Part shown: positions 34,026 through 45,679 of the stretch, one piece after another
Layout: each line of letters opens with the position of its first letter
Position numbering within the stretch: the stretch's first letter is position 1
DNA from: Heterohyrax brucei
Lineage: Eukaryota > Chordata > Mammalia > Hyracoidea > Procaviidae
Direction of reading: 5' to 3'
DNA: 64,000 nucleotides
NCBI GenBank assembly: GCA_028571685.1
Contig: CM053162.1
Location: forward strand, 64,592,351-64,656,350
Notes under the pieces: generated by a model
What the model was told of the DNA's origin: nothing
The model's input: only the letters and a program-made list of their open reading frames with translations
Database searches by the model: none
Translations under genes and position numbers: made by a program

Positions 34026-34364
34026 TTGACAGTGATTCCTATGACTGCAATTATTGTTAATTCCATTTTAGTAATTGTAAAGATTAAATAAGTTAATGTA
34101 TATGTGTATTTTGAACAGTGTCTTGCACATAAAATAAGCATTGTTAAAGTGTTAGCCCTAAGGTGTAATCATATATTATTACCATCAAGATGTATATAAC
34201 TTCCTTCCTGAAATTTCTTTCTTACGGATCACATTTGCAAGTTGGTATGCTCAATGTCTGTTTTTGCAAATCTGTTTTACCATTTTTCCCTTTGTTCTTT
34301 TTCAATTCTGCCAAATCTGATACTGTAGGAATCTTGTGATTTGACTGTTTGTTTGAAAATTAAA

Positions 34365-34525
34365 GAATTTTGAGTTCAAATTCTAACTCTGCTACTTAAT
34401 ACTTCTGTAACCTTGAAAAGTTACTTAAATTTGTTTTAGCTTCAAGTTTCTTATCTTTAAAATGTATCATTTACAGGGTTCTTTTTGCATGGTTCAAAGG
34501 AACTTATGAAGTACAGGGAACTAAC
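34365..34525 (+). repeat. MIR SINE, sense
   Basis: GAGTTCAAATTCTAACTCTG, TACTTAATACTTCTGTAACC, TTGAAAAGTTACTTAAATTT, then TTCTTATCTTTAAAATG and ACAGGGTTCTTTTTGCATGG: a clear MIR order. Confidence 0.75.
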
Positions 34526-36150
34526 ATCTCAAATATTATTTGTGAGGCAGTATTGATGCACATTCACAAGTATTAATAAATTTTAAAACTATAATGAAAA
34601 CTAACCTACTAAAAGTACTCCTACTTTCCAAAGTTCTGTTAACTAAAGTGGCATCTTGTATATCTGATGAATATTTTAGCCCCTGCTCTTTTTCATATTA
34701 ACCTAGTCCATAAACTCATGGTGCAGACAACATTAAAAAACATCTCCCAACATTTTCCCCTAGTATTTGAAATGCATTCGAAATTCTTTATGAGAAAGGT
34801 GTCCCTGTTCACATGAGTTTGGAAAACACTGAACACAATGTAACTTTCACTGAAAAAAAGAATGCATTAGAATTTCTGAGAAATCACTCCAGAGGAAGCT
34901 GTCACTTGCAGAAAAATTCATTGTGTTGCTAAAGACATTTTACATATAGCTGCGATTATCCTTCTGGAGGTCTGCAAAACCCATCTGGGTAAATGCTTGA
35001 TCTTCTAATTTATTACTCACAGTCACTAGTATACATTACCTGAGACATTGGCTTGGGACATACAAGGAGCCAGAAAATGTCACTCCTTTCCCAGGAGAAA
35101 TTGCACAAGAGAAATTCTTGCTTTAAGATATCAAAACTTATGCAAAAGATATATGAAAATATGCTAAAGAAGCTAGGGTATTTTAGCTTGTAATTGAACG
35201 ACATAGCCTTAACCAAAATAATTGGACACCTGGGAAATGAACACTTGTTCCTTAACTCTTTTTGAAAATTGAATTTCTCAATTGCATGAAGAGAGTTCTC
35301 TTTTAGCTATAATGGAGAGGCTTGTAGAAAATTCAGATTAGTATTTTTTTGAATCTGTTTAAAAAAAAACTTCAGAGGGTGTCTGCAGCACGTAGAGCTT
35401 GAGGGACCAGAACTGAGAGAGAAGAAAGTATGATCAAAATAAGCCTGTCATTCCGGGTGCTTCTTTTTCCCTCAGGGCCTTTGCCCATTGTTGACAGGAG
35501 ACAAAGGTTTGGAAGATAGGCAGAAAACAGCTGTTAAAACGGAGACAAATCAGCAGAGCTTCCGGAAAACTCACAGTGCTGAGAAGAAAAATATCAGAAC
35601 TTAGGCTAACTAAGAAAGTCAGGAAGGAAAGATGAAGAAGACAGAAGGAGGGAGGAACAGAAAAAAGAGTCTATCGTGAGGCAGATTTTTTTCCTTAGGG
35701 CATTTGCTGGAAGAGCTGCTCAGAGCCAGTAGCTATGAGTCCAAGAAGAAAATCACTGGATAACAGAGGAGTTTCCAGTGGCCTCATAAAAAATTGGAAT
35801 TCAGCCCAGCAGTGCCTAGGGAGTGTGAAATCAGAAGATAATCTTAGTATGATTTTCTGTAGGGCTGTCCTTGAGAAATCTGGTGAATCTGTGTTAAAAG
35901 AAGTCTTGCAAACAGTCTAAAGCAATCTTGACGTACTCAGTTCCTGATTAGACTGAAGTGATCTGTCACTCCATTGATTGTTATTGGATAGGGTGAATCT
36001 CTTATGGAGAGTATCATCCAGAGAGGCTGTACAGTTTTATATATACATAATTCATCATTCAATTAAAATTCATGACCAAAAATAGTATGAGACAATAACC
36101 AAAGTAAAGGAAATATAACACACAATCAAAACAGAATCATGAGTGACATA
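34526..36150. other. Unassigned non-coding stretch
   Basis: About 1.6 kb without recognised repeats or a gene. A purine-rich section lies at 35,590-35,680. The short ORF at 35,735-35,920 has no known domain. Confidence 0.5.
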
Positions 36151-36154
36151 GCAC

Positions 36155-36340
36155 AGCATTTCAGTACTAGATTACCAACCGAGAAGTTGCTGTTTTGAAC
36201 TCACCTGGTATCTCCACGGAAGGAAAGACCTGGGGAACTACTCTATAAACATTAGAGCCTGGAAGCCTCAGGGGTAGTTCTAATCTGTCATTTAGGGTCA
36301 CTGCCAGTTAGGACAGACTTGGTAGCACACAACAACAATG
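36155..36340 (+). repeat. AfroSINE long variant with RTE-like tail, sense
   Basis: Poor head, then TGCTGTTTTGAACTCACCTG, extra body GCCTGGAAGCCTCAGGGGTA, AGTTCTAATCTGTCATTTAG, and the end CTTGGTAGCACACAACAACA. The ACAACAACA tail is the same as that of the RTE copies. Confidence 0.72.
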
Positions 36341-36938
36341 AGTTCAAGGAAATAAATGACAGAAGTGAGACTCTCAACTGATCACTGGAATCTGTACAAA
36401 AGAATCGAATGAAAACTGATCTCTGAATGACAATGACAATAACAAAAACACTCAATAGATGGATTTAATAACAGACTGAAAACAGCAGAAAAAGAGAAAC
36501 AGTGAGCAAGAAGATAATCCAATAGAAAATATCACAGGGAAGCACTGAAAGCAAAAATGGATGTTGTCATGAGGTAAAGATTTGCTGAAAGGAAGAACAC
36601 AGAGCCTTAGAATATTCTGCCTTGAAAAAGCGCCTATACTAAAAGTCTCTAAATGTGACTTAAAGAGATCCCATTATGTACTCTGGTGAGAATCTCAGTA
36701 TAAAAAGAATACTTCCACCAGAGCATTAAAAATTGCCTGGAGCCACTCATTGTAATATTTAGATAATATAAACATGTTAAGGCAAAGATACACCTTAAAA
36801 CTGGAAAAGGATTAGCAGAAAGTGAAATTAATTCATGTATATGTTAGATCTTTTTAATGTATTTCATTATTAAATACATTTAGTAAGGATTATGAATAGC
36901 ATACTTAATTTTTCAGTTGTTTTTGCCTGAAACAAATC
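36341..36938. other. Unassigned AT-rich stretch
   Basis: No gene or repeat family recognised. Confidence 0.4.
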
Positions 36939-37119
36939 TCCCTGGGTTCTGCAAACAGTTAATACACTTGGCTACTAGACAAAAGATGAAAAATTCAAGT
37001 CCACTCAGAAACTGCCAGAAGAAAGCCCTAGCAATCTACTTTTGAAAAGCTGATATATCACATTTATGCTTTAACACACACAGGGTCAACATGAGTTGGA
37101 GTTGACTCAATGGTAAATG
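36939..37119 (+). repeat. AfroSINE long variant, sense, degraded
   Basis: CTCCCTGGGTTCTGCAAACA, AAATTCAAGTCCACTCAGAA, CAATCTACTTTTGAAAAGCT, ATGAGTTGGAGTTGACTCAA. It sits immediately 5' of an RTE. Confidence 0.75.
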
Positions 37120-37139
37120 TTTTTTTGTGCCATCTACAT

Positions 37140-40100
37140 TACTGCATATCTGGCAGTTTATCATACTGTGGTATCTTGCTGGTTACTGTGATACTGGAAG
37201 CTGTACCACCAATATTTCACATATCAGCAAGGTCACCCATGGTGGACAGAGTTCAGGTGAGCTCCCAGACTAAGAAAGACTAGGAAGAAGGACCTGGCAG
37301 TCTATGTCATTAAAAATGGCTAGTGAAAACCTCATAAACAGCAACACAATAACATCTGACACTGTGCCGAAAGTTCAGTCGAGTTGGAAGGCATTCAGAA
37401 TACGACTGTGAAAGAGTTGCTTCCTAAAAGTGAAATCCACCTTAACAACATAGATAGAGTCTAGGTTACAGGACCTTCACTTGCTGTTTCAGCACAACCC
37501 AAAATGACAAGAAACAGCTGCATATCCCACTAATAACTGGAACATGGAATGTACAAAATATGAATGTAAAAGATACCAAACATGAAATGGGATGTATAAA
37601 CATGTATATCCTGGGCATTCATGAGCTAAAATCAACTAGGACTGACTTTTTTGAATCAGACAATCACCTGGTATACTGCTCCAGGAATGAGAAATTGAAG
37701 GAGAATGGCATTGAATTCATTGTTAAAAAGAAAAGAAAAGAAAAGAAAAATGAAGCTCTATCCTGAAGTACTACACTGTTAATGACAGAATAATATTCAC
37801 GTGCCTACAATGACAACTAGTTAATATGACTGTTACTTAAATTTACATGACAATAACTAAGGCCAAAGACAAGTAAAATGAAAAATTTTACCAACTCTTA
37901 CACTCTGAAATTGACCAAACATGCATTCAAGGAGCACTGAAAATTAACAGTGATTGGAATTCAAATGCTGGAAATAAAGCAGAAGAAACAGTAGTTGGAA
38001 AATATAACCTTGGTGATAGATATAATATTGGAGATGACATGATAGAATTTTAGAAGACTAATGACTTCTTCATTGAAAATACCTTTTTTCAAGAGTATAA
38101 ACTGGGACTATACACCTGGATCTTGCCAGATGAAATAAACACGAATCAATCTGATTACATCTGTGTTAAGAGATGATGGAAAAACTTGATATCATCCTTT
38201 AGAACAAGGCCAAGGGCCAACTGTGGAATAGAATATCAACTGGGTTATATGTAAGTTTAAGTTGAACTTGAAGAAAATCTGAACAAGTCTACAAGAGCTG
38301 AAGCATAACCTTGAATACAACCTACCATTTCAAGAATAGGTTTAACTCATCGAACACTAACGAAGAAAGACCAGCTGTCTTGTGGAGTGACATCAAGAGC
38401 ATCAAAGATGAGGAAAGCCAAAGATTGTTAAAAATACAGATAGGAGGGAAAAGACCAAAATGGATGTCAAAGAGACTCTGCAACTTGCTGTTGGCTATAT
38501 GCTAACTAAATTAAAAGGAAGAAATGATGAAATAAAAGAGCTGAAGAGAAGATTTTAAAGAGCAGCTCAAGAAGACAAGTATTACAGTAAAATGTGCAAA
38601 GGGCCTGGAATTAGAAAACTAAAAGACAGGAATACATTCAGTGTTTCTCAAGATGAAAAAAATTGAAAATTCAAATCTCAGCTGCAATTTTGAAGATTTC
38701 TATGCCAAGCCAAGTGTCGTCGAGTCATACCCAACTCTATGCAGGAAGAATCAAAAAATGATAAAAAATACACATAATTACTGTACCAAAAAGAATTGGT
38801 TGACATTCTAATGTTTTAGGAAGTAGCATGTGATCAAGAAGCAATGGTACTAGAGAGGAAGTCCAAGACACACTGAAGGGGTTGGAGAAACCAAGACACC
38901 AGGAACTGACCAAACACTAGGTGAGACACTTTAACAAACAGACGCAGTTCTGGAAGCACTTCCTCATCTACACCAAGAAATCTGAAAGACAGCTACCTGG
39001 CTAAATGACTGGAAAAGATCCACATTTTATGCCTGGATCAAAGAGAGGTGATACAAGAGAGTAGGGGAACTATGGAACAATGTCATTAATATCACACACA
39101 AGTAAAATTTTGCTGAAGATCATTCAACAGGTAGCTGCCAGAAATTTAAGCTGGATTCAGAAGAGGACACGGAACCAAGGATATCATCACTGATGTCAGC
39201 TTCATCTGGGCTGAAAGCAGAGAATGCCAGAAAAATGTTTACCTGTGGTTTATTGGCTACACAAAGGTGTTTGACTGTAAGGACTATAAAAAATTATGTA
39301 TAACATTGTGAGGAATGGGAATCTAAGAACGTCTAGTTTTTTCCATGAGGCGCCTGTACACAGACCAAGAGGCAGTTGTTCAAACAAATCATAGGGACAC
39401 TGATTTAAAATCAGGCAAGATGTGTCAGCATTGTATTTTTTCACTATACTTATTTAATCTGTATGCTGAGCACATAATCTGAGAACCTGGACTGTGTGCT
39501 AAAGTACACAGCAACAAGACTGGAGAAAGATTCATTAGCCATCTGTGACAAGCAGATCACAGAAACTTGCTGAAAAGTGAAGAGGACTTGAAACATTTAT
39601 TGATGAAGATCAGAGGCTACAGCTTTCAGAATGGTTTACATCTTGACATAAGGGAACTGAAAGTCCTTAGAACTGGACCAATTAAGCAACATTATAATAA
39701 ATTGAGAAAAGATTGAAATTGCCAAGGATTTCATTTTACTTGGATCCAAAATCAACGCCCATGAAGATAAACTGTCAAGAAATCGAACAGGTGCATTGTA
39801 CTGGGGAAATCTGCTGTAAAAGGCCTCTTTAAAGTATTCAAGAGCAAAGATGTCAATTTAAGGACAAAGATGAGCCCCACCCGAGCTATGGTGTTTTCAG
39901 TTACCCTGTATGCATGTCAAAACTGAGCCATAAATATGGAAGACCGAAGAAGAATTGCTACACTTGAATTACAGTATTGGTGAAGAATAAGCTATTGCAT
40001 GCCAAGAGAATGAACAAATCTGTCTTGGAAAATGTTCACCCAGAGTGCTCCCTACAAGCTAGGATGGCAAGATTTTATCTCACATAATTTGGAAACGTTA

Positions 40101-40320
40101 TTGGGAGGGACCAGCCACCGGAGAAGGACATCATGCTTGGTGAAGTAGAGGGTCAGTGAAAAAGGGGAAGACCCTCAGTGACATGGGTTGACACAGTGAC
40201 TGTCACAATGGGCTGAAGCACAACAATTGTGAGAATGGTACAGGAAGGGACATTGTTTCGTTCTGTCATACATGGAGTCTCTGTGAGTCCGAACCAACTG
40301 ATGGCACCTAACAACAACAT
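37140..40320 (+). repeat. Near full-length RTE LINE, sense, decayed
   Basis: About 3.2 kb, the expected RTE length. The 5'UTR runs from GGCAGTTTATCATACTGTGG. The endonuclease begins near 37,536 (ITGTWNVQNMNV) and continues in 37,560-37,766 (NMYILGIHELKS, YCSRNEKLKENGIEFIVKK). The linker is near 38,500-38,680 and the RT from about 39,000, including a remnant of the KVFDCKDYKK block near 39,260. The C-terminal part is at 39,600-40,200, and the 3' terminus GGCACCTAACAACAAC is at about 40,303-40,318. Many stops and indels: no intact ORF. An (AAAAG)n stretch lies at 37,727-37,748. Confidence 0.87.
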
Positions 40321-40481
40321 TCACTAGAAATCACTAAAAATTGGTTCACAAATTATTCACTTCCTTCGAAAAGTTTAAATTGCATCATCTCAGTGGCACT
40401 ACACATGACCGAATTTAGTTCTCTGCATAAATTGTGCTTTCTCTTCCCTCTTTATCTTCTCCTACAGTGAAGTGGGTTGAT

Positions 40482-40822
40482 GAAATTGAACTTGAATCAC
40501 CGGTGTTGTCAGGTGCTGTCTAGTCCTTTCTGCCTCACAGCAACCCTACGCACAGCTGAACGAAACACCGCCATGTCCTGTACCACATCCACAATCATTT
40601 TTATGCTTATGTCCATCGTTCCAGCCACTCTGTCCATCCGCTTCATTGAGGGACTTCCTGTTTTTCACTGATCCTGTACTGTGTCAAGCGTGATGTCCTT
40701 CTCCAGAGGCTGATCCCTCCTGACAACATGTCCAAACCATGTAAGATGCAGTCCAGTTCTTCCAGGGAGCACTCTGGTTTCACTTCTTCAAGAACAGATC
40801 TATTTGTTCTTTTGAATTAGAT
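40482..40822 (-). repeat. RTE LINE 3' end, antisense
   Basis: GTGTTGTCAGGTGCTGTCTA, AGCAACCCTACGCACAGCTG, ATTGAGGGACTTCCTGTTTT and CTGATCCCTCCTGACAACAT give the RTE 3' region in order. 5'-truncated. Confidence 0.83.
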
Positions 40823-41082
40823 AATGTGATTTATAAAATGTGTTTTGTATCTCTACTAAAGTAGTTGTTTAAAACAGCGTAGGAAACACACTATTTCTTT
40901 TCAAACAAAGTTCTTTCTAGAGTTGAACTCGCTGTGTTTCAGAAAAAGTGAGGAAGAAACAAGATCAGAGAGTTTCTGAAAGACATTCAAAGTGACAAAT
41001 ATTACATTAATTAAATTGCTTCTATCCCAGGTACAGTTAGGTGATTCTCTTCTTTCCTTGGATTACAAAAATGCTGTCACTG

Positions 41083-41272
41083 TCATTGTTGTTGGGTGCC
41101 ATCAAGTCAGTTCCAACTCATGAGTACCCTATGTACACCAGAACGAAGCACTGCCCCATCTTGCACGAGTCTCGTAAGGATTTTTATGCTTAAACCCACT
41201 GTTGCAGCCATTGTGTCAATCCATCTCACTGAGGGTCTTCTTCTTTTTCTGACCCTCCACTCTACCCACCAT
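41083..41272 (-). repeat. RTE LINE 3' end, antisense, short
   Basis: TGTTGTTGGGTGCCATCAAG, CTCATGAGTACCCTATGTAC, CACTGAGGGTCTTCTTCTTT. About 190 bp of RTE 3' end. Confidence 0.82.
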
Positions 41273-41828
41273 TACTGGGAATTTGGATACAAGGTTAGTG
41301 AACATAAACATGAAAGATCTAAGCAGTAAAATATTTGGGTCAAAAAGACAGTAGCTGAAATGAATAGAGTGTATGTACTATCATATTATATAGTGAAACA
41401 GTAAGCACATTCATAATTTCTTAACTACCTCTCTGTGCTTTGAGACTGTTACTGAGTCCTAGAAGCCTCACTTGGCCAAGTAAGTGGGAAATGGGATAAG
41501 GTCACTGGAGTGGAAAGCTCAAGTGAAATTTGGAGGAGAAAACTCCAAACCAGCAGTAAGCAACGATGTCCCCGAAAGGTGACTGGGCATTACTCACAGT
41601 GAAATGAAAAGAACAAAACTTACTTGCCTCTAGCCATGGAGCCAGGACACTAGAAAAATTGATTAAATAGTGCACGACATCAAAGTAATGCAAATGGCCA
41701 GTTCACAGAGATTATGGTAATTAAAAATATATACTTCTTTTTAAGACTACAATTCAAGATAGAGCTGAACATCCAAGATACATGAGTTCTGGTTCCGTTC
41801 TTGTGATCAGTTTAAGATAAAGTCCCAT
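41273..41828. other. Unassigned non-coding stretch
   Basis: No repeat family or gene identified. Confidence 0.4.
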
Positions 41829-42300
41829 TTTTGTCTCAAGTTGAGCAAGCAATTCATAAAGGTACCTTTGCTCTGTTACAAGAAGCCCATGAAGCAATTA
41901 GTTATCTCTGTCCAGAGTATGCTACAGAAGCACGAGAAGGTCTGTTTTTAACTCTGCATATCTCCCTGGAACATCAAGCACTTTACGGGCCCCACAGTTG
42001 GAGCAGATGGCAATCTTTGGAGGCCATCAACCATGTTGAACTGGGCATCTCTGGTCTGTTGCATGTTACTGAAGTCCAGATTCAAAGGTGTGTCCACCAG
42101 AGTCTTCACCGGCATCAAGCTGACCAAAGAGACTCCATCACAGCTGTTAAGATGTAGGCAACGTGCCACAATCCCTCATCTGAAAGACAAGGCTTAATAA
42201 AGATTTTTGTCCAGTCTTGTGCAGAAATCACATTCAGCACTGTGATAAGCCAGTGTCCTCCCCGTCAGTCATCTGAAACAATACCTATTTATTTCCTCTC
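41829..42300. other. Unidentified low-repeat segment with ORFs on both strands
   Basis: A plus-strand ORF (41,831-42,157, 108 codons) and a minus-strand ORF (41,948-42,169, 73 codons) overlap; an AATAAA lies at about 42,196 on the + strand. The composition differs from the AT-rich flanks. It could be a processed pseudogene fragment or an old unnamed repeat. I recognise no protein family on either strand and name none. Confidence 0.25.
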
Positions 42301-42720
42301 TGGAGATGGGGCTTTGGGACAGCCAAATCTCTCAAGATGCAAGCAGAATCACTCTGTTACAAACACTTAGGGTTATATAGAGCTATAGGGGTAATCATTA
42401 TTTGTATAGTTTGTTTATTTCCTGTCTTGGCTTGTTGCTCCTTCCTTTGGAATTGGAAATAAATTGAGGTTGAAGTTTGCACGTTTACACATTTATCTGA
42501 CTTGTAAACTCAGTGAATGGGATCCACAGAAAATGAGAGGACTGTGAATCTAGCTTAAGAACCTGTCAAGATGTAACACGCACCCTGAGGGGAATTTTAA
42601 CTTGCTTCAGCAAATTTTGGGTCACTTCAGAATACAGAGGTGGGAAAGCAATTCAGGTGTCAGTTGCTGACAGGTCACTCCCCTCAGGCCTCTAAGATAG
42701 GCCCGAGAAAAACAAACACA
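42301..42720. other. Unassigned non-coding stretch
   Basis: No repeat or gene recognised. Confidence 0.4.
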
Positions 42721-42721
42721 G

Positions 42722-42862
42722 TACCATCAAGTTGATTCCAACTCAAAGCAACCCTTTACGTCTGAGTAGAACTGCCCATAGAGTTTCAAAGGGAAAGCTG
42801 GTAGATTTATACAGCCAACCTTTTGGTTAGTAGATGTAGCACATAATCACCTTTCCAGCCCT
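42722..42862 (-). repeat. AfroSINE, antisense
   Basis: CCATCAAGTTGATTCCAACT, GAGTAGAACTGCCCATAGAG, AGCCAACCTTTTGGTTAGTA and a degraded head GTAGCACATAATCACC. Confidence 0.85.
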
Positions 42863-43151
42863 GAACCAATTTGTAGTACCAAACGTAAGGTCATGGACAC
42901 TCTCAAAAACTCAGCCTTTGTACTGAAGTTTATTGTTTAAAAATACTACCTTCACCAGCCAGCGAAGGAAACAGCAGTTCTGTCTAACTAACTCCTTCCA
43001 CTTTGGAAATCCCTCCCTTGGATCTTAGATTAATAAATACTTCTCAACTTTTCCCTACAGACTAGTACTGGAACAATTCTAAAAAGCTTGGAATACAACT
43101 AGGTATAGAGATTCAAAAGAAAACAATGAAGTAACCAGTAAATATAGGTGC

Positions 43152-43735
43152 TGTCACAGGGTAACGATTAAAGTTATGGGTCAGCTTGGCTGGGCCACGA
43201 TTCTCAGTGGCTTGGCTGTTACATAATGTAACTTGGCAGAAAGTGGACTGATTGTTCTTCCATAATGTAATCACATCCATGATAAGATCTGCTATGAGCA
43301 GCCAATCAGTTGCAAGAGTAGTTTTCTCAGCCCTGTGACCTGCACTCAATACACGTGGATGTTCTGGCCAGCTCTACTGGATTTCACTTGCTCTGGATCC
43401 TGCACCCAGCTCATCATCATCTGACTTCTAGTTCCTGGGATGTGAGGCAGTGGTCTGCCACATTGCCTACCAGTCCTGGGATTTGTGCTGTGAACCAGCA
43501 GCCTGCTGTCTTGCCTTCTGAACTTGGATTCATCAGCCTCCACAGGCCATGAGCCAGCACCCATCTGATCTACCAATCTTGAGTTCAACTCCTGCAGCTT
43601 AGTGAGACAGGAGACTTCCAGGCTGACGGCTGACCCACCGAGTGGGCACTTGCCAGCCTCTGCTGTAGTATGAGCCATTTCCTGTAGAAAAATCTCTCTC
43701 TCTCTGTCTCTCTGTTTATATGTGTGTGTGTGTGT
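43152..43735 (+). mobile_element. ERVL-type LTR-like repeat ending in microsatellite
   Basis: TGTCACAGGGTAACGATTAA, GGCTGGGCCACGATTCTCAG, GTAATCACATCCATGATAAG, CTGCTATGAGCAGCCAATCA, then repeated 'CTGCTGTCTTGCCTTCTG'-type pyrimidine segments and GAGCCATTTCCTGTAGAAAA, ending in CTCTCTCT and (TG)8. I recall this order from mammalian ERVL-class LTRs; the exact family is not certain and the 3' terminus is lost. ORFs at 43,346-43,678 are chance. Confidence 0.6.
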
Positions 43736-43772
43736 ACAGATAGATAGATGGTAGATAGATAGACAGACAGAT
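43721..43772. repeat. Compound microsatellite (TG)n-(GATA)n
   Basis: Starts with TGTGTGTGTGTGTGT at 43,721-43,735 and continues as imperfect GATA/GACA repeats to about 43,772, where an AfroSINE begins. Confidence 0.9.
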
Positions 43773-43775
43773 AAA

Positions 43776-43965
43776 TGAGCCCTTGTGGTCAGTGATTAAG
43801 AGTTATTGCTGCTAACCAAAAGGTCAGAAGTTCTAATTCACCAGCAGCTCCTTGAAAACCCTGTGGAGCACTTTTATTCTCTTCTGTAGGGTTGCTATTA
43901 GTCAGAATTGGCTCTGCAGCAGTACATTTAGAGTTTCTGTTTTGGTTTGGTTTGGTTTGGTTTTT
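43776..43965 (+). repeat. AfroSINE, sense, with (TTTGG)n tail
   Basis: GAGCCCTTGTGGTCAGTGAT, TGCTAACCAAAAGGTCAGAA, ATTCTCTTCTGTAGGGTTGC, TTAGTCAGAATTGGCTCTGC. The end is the typical GGTTTGGTTTGGTTTGG expansion at 43,942-43,962. Confidence 0.88.
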
Positions 43966-44189
43966 TCCTCTGTGTGTCATATGCTTTACTGACTTCCCTT
44001 ATCTGGAGATCCCAACCTAGGAAAGATATCTAAAGCCCTTAGAAAAGTGCCTGGCATGTTGGCCATATTCACCTCAAGACTTACCGCTTCTCTGTGTCCC
44101 TCTGTGGTGGTTGTGCTCTGAGAGATCCTTCCCATTGTTTATCCATCTCTCAATCTTCAGTTTGTCCTCTCAGCACCTCTATCAAAAGG

Positions 44190-44325
44190 ATGGCTTCCCA
44201 ATTCATAATAACTCTACAGGTCAGAGTAGAACTGCCCCCGTAGAGTTTCCAAGGAGCTTCGGTGGATTCAAACTGCCAACGTTTTGGTTAGCTGCCATAG
44301 TTCTTAACCACTGCACCACCAGGTA
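44190..44325 (-). repeat. AfroSINE, antisense
   Basis: TAACTCTACAGGTCAGAGTA, GAACTGCCCCCGTAGAGTTT, TGGATTCAAACTGCCAACGT and the head TTCTTAACCACTGCACCACC. Confidence 0.88.
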
Positions 44326-44807
44326 TACTTCCAATACCACATTTGATTTATTCTGCTAGGAATGACTTAGGAGTCACATTTAAATTCCTAGATGGAAATA
44401 TAGCCAAAAATATGCACTGTTCCTGCTCACTCTGTCTGAGTCAAAGTCCCATCCTACAGTTTGGCAGTACGCTGAGCTCCACGCACACTCTATGCACCCA
44501 AAGTACGGAGAATATTTTCTTTGAAAAAAAAAAAAAGGGAATGTAGTTATCAGAAAAGTAGCAAATAGATTCCAAGGACATAAAAGCATTAGAGGTATTC
44601 CATAGTCCTAAGGAGGAAGATCTAGCAATGTTTCCTGCTGATCAGGAAGCACTGAGTGAAAAACAAGAACAGACTTTTAATAATTTCTCAGATAAGCCTC
44701 AACTCCACTTTGTCAGAGCTAAAGTGGTCAAAAATGTCAAGTTACTAAAGTTTCTTTGTGATAGCCCCACGTTTTTCCTTAAAGTAATCATTTCTACCAC
44801 TTATTCT

Positions 44808-44962
44808 GAAATCCAGGTGGCCTAGTGCTTGAGTGTTACAGCTGCAAACCAAAAGGCCTGCAGTTGGAATCCACCAGGTGCTCCTTGGAAACCCTACGGG
44901 GTGGTTCTACTCTCTCCTCTAGGGTCATTATGAGTTGGAATTGACTTGATGGTGATGTTTTC
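44808..44962 (+). repeat. AfroSINE, sense
   Basis: GAAATCCAGGTGGCCTAGTG, CTGCAGTTGGAATCCACCAG, GCTCCTTGGAAACCCTACGG, ATGAGTTGGAATTGACTTGA. Confidence 0.88.
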
Positions 44963-45678
44963 AGGAATTACACCAGGTACCTCACTTTAACACTGTCTCA
45001 TTTCTGTAACCTAATGTGCATTTTACTATGTTCTTTTAGAAGTGCGGCACTTGCCCGTCTCAAAAAGCTGGAAGTCAGGATTTAAACGCTGGGTTTCACC
45101 TGTACTTAAAGGCCTTATTTTTTTTTGACCACACCATGAGGCGTCCTTGTTGTGTGGCCCTTCAGTTCACACCTCCCACCCCCACATTGCTTCCTGTGTT
45201 GTCTCCTGGCAACTGCTCTTTGCCTCTTCACTCACCAAACTGCTGTCTCTGAAAAGCCTTGGCCAGCAGTCACTTAGTACTCAACTTTACTGTCCGTCTT
45301 TGTGTCACCTGTCACCTCCCTGGTATCTCTGGCCTTTGAAACCTCAGTTCTCTTGGAGAAAGGAAAAGCTTTGTTCTCGGTCCAGTGACTACAGACATCA
45401 TCAAGATCTGGGAGCAGATATGAGGTTTTGAAGTCATTCCACAAAAGTGGTTTCCCATTTTGACCTCACAATAAGCCTTATTTCCTATTGCCAGGAGAGG
45501 GATTTTTTTACTGCTATTGGTAAGTCACGATGACGTCCTTTAGAAAACTTCTAGCAGGTCTGTCTTTGAGAGGCTGGTGTCGGAAACCATCTACACCAAT
45601 GTTCCAGCAAGCATACTCTGATTTAAACTAGTAAGTCTCCTCATTCCCAGTCCACTGTTCTAACTTTGCTTACATCAT
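44963..45678. other. Unassigned non-coding stretch
   Basis: Moderately GC-rich around 45,140-45,430 with an ORF of 94 codons that has no recognisable domain. Confidence 0.4.
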
Positions 45679-45679
45679 T

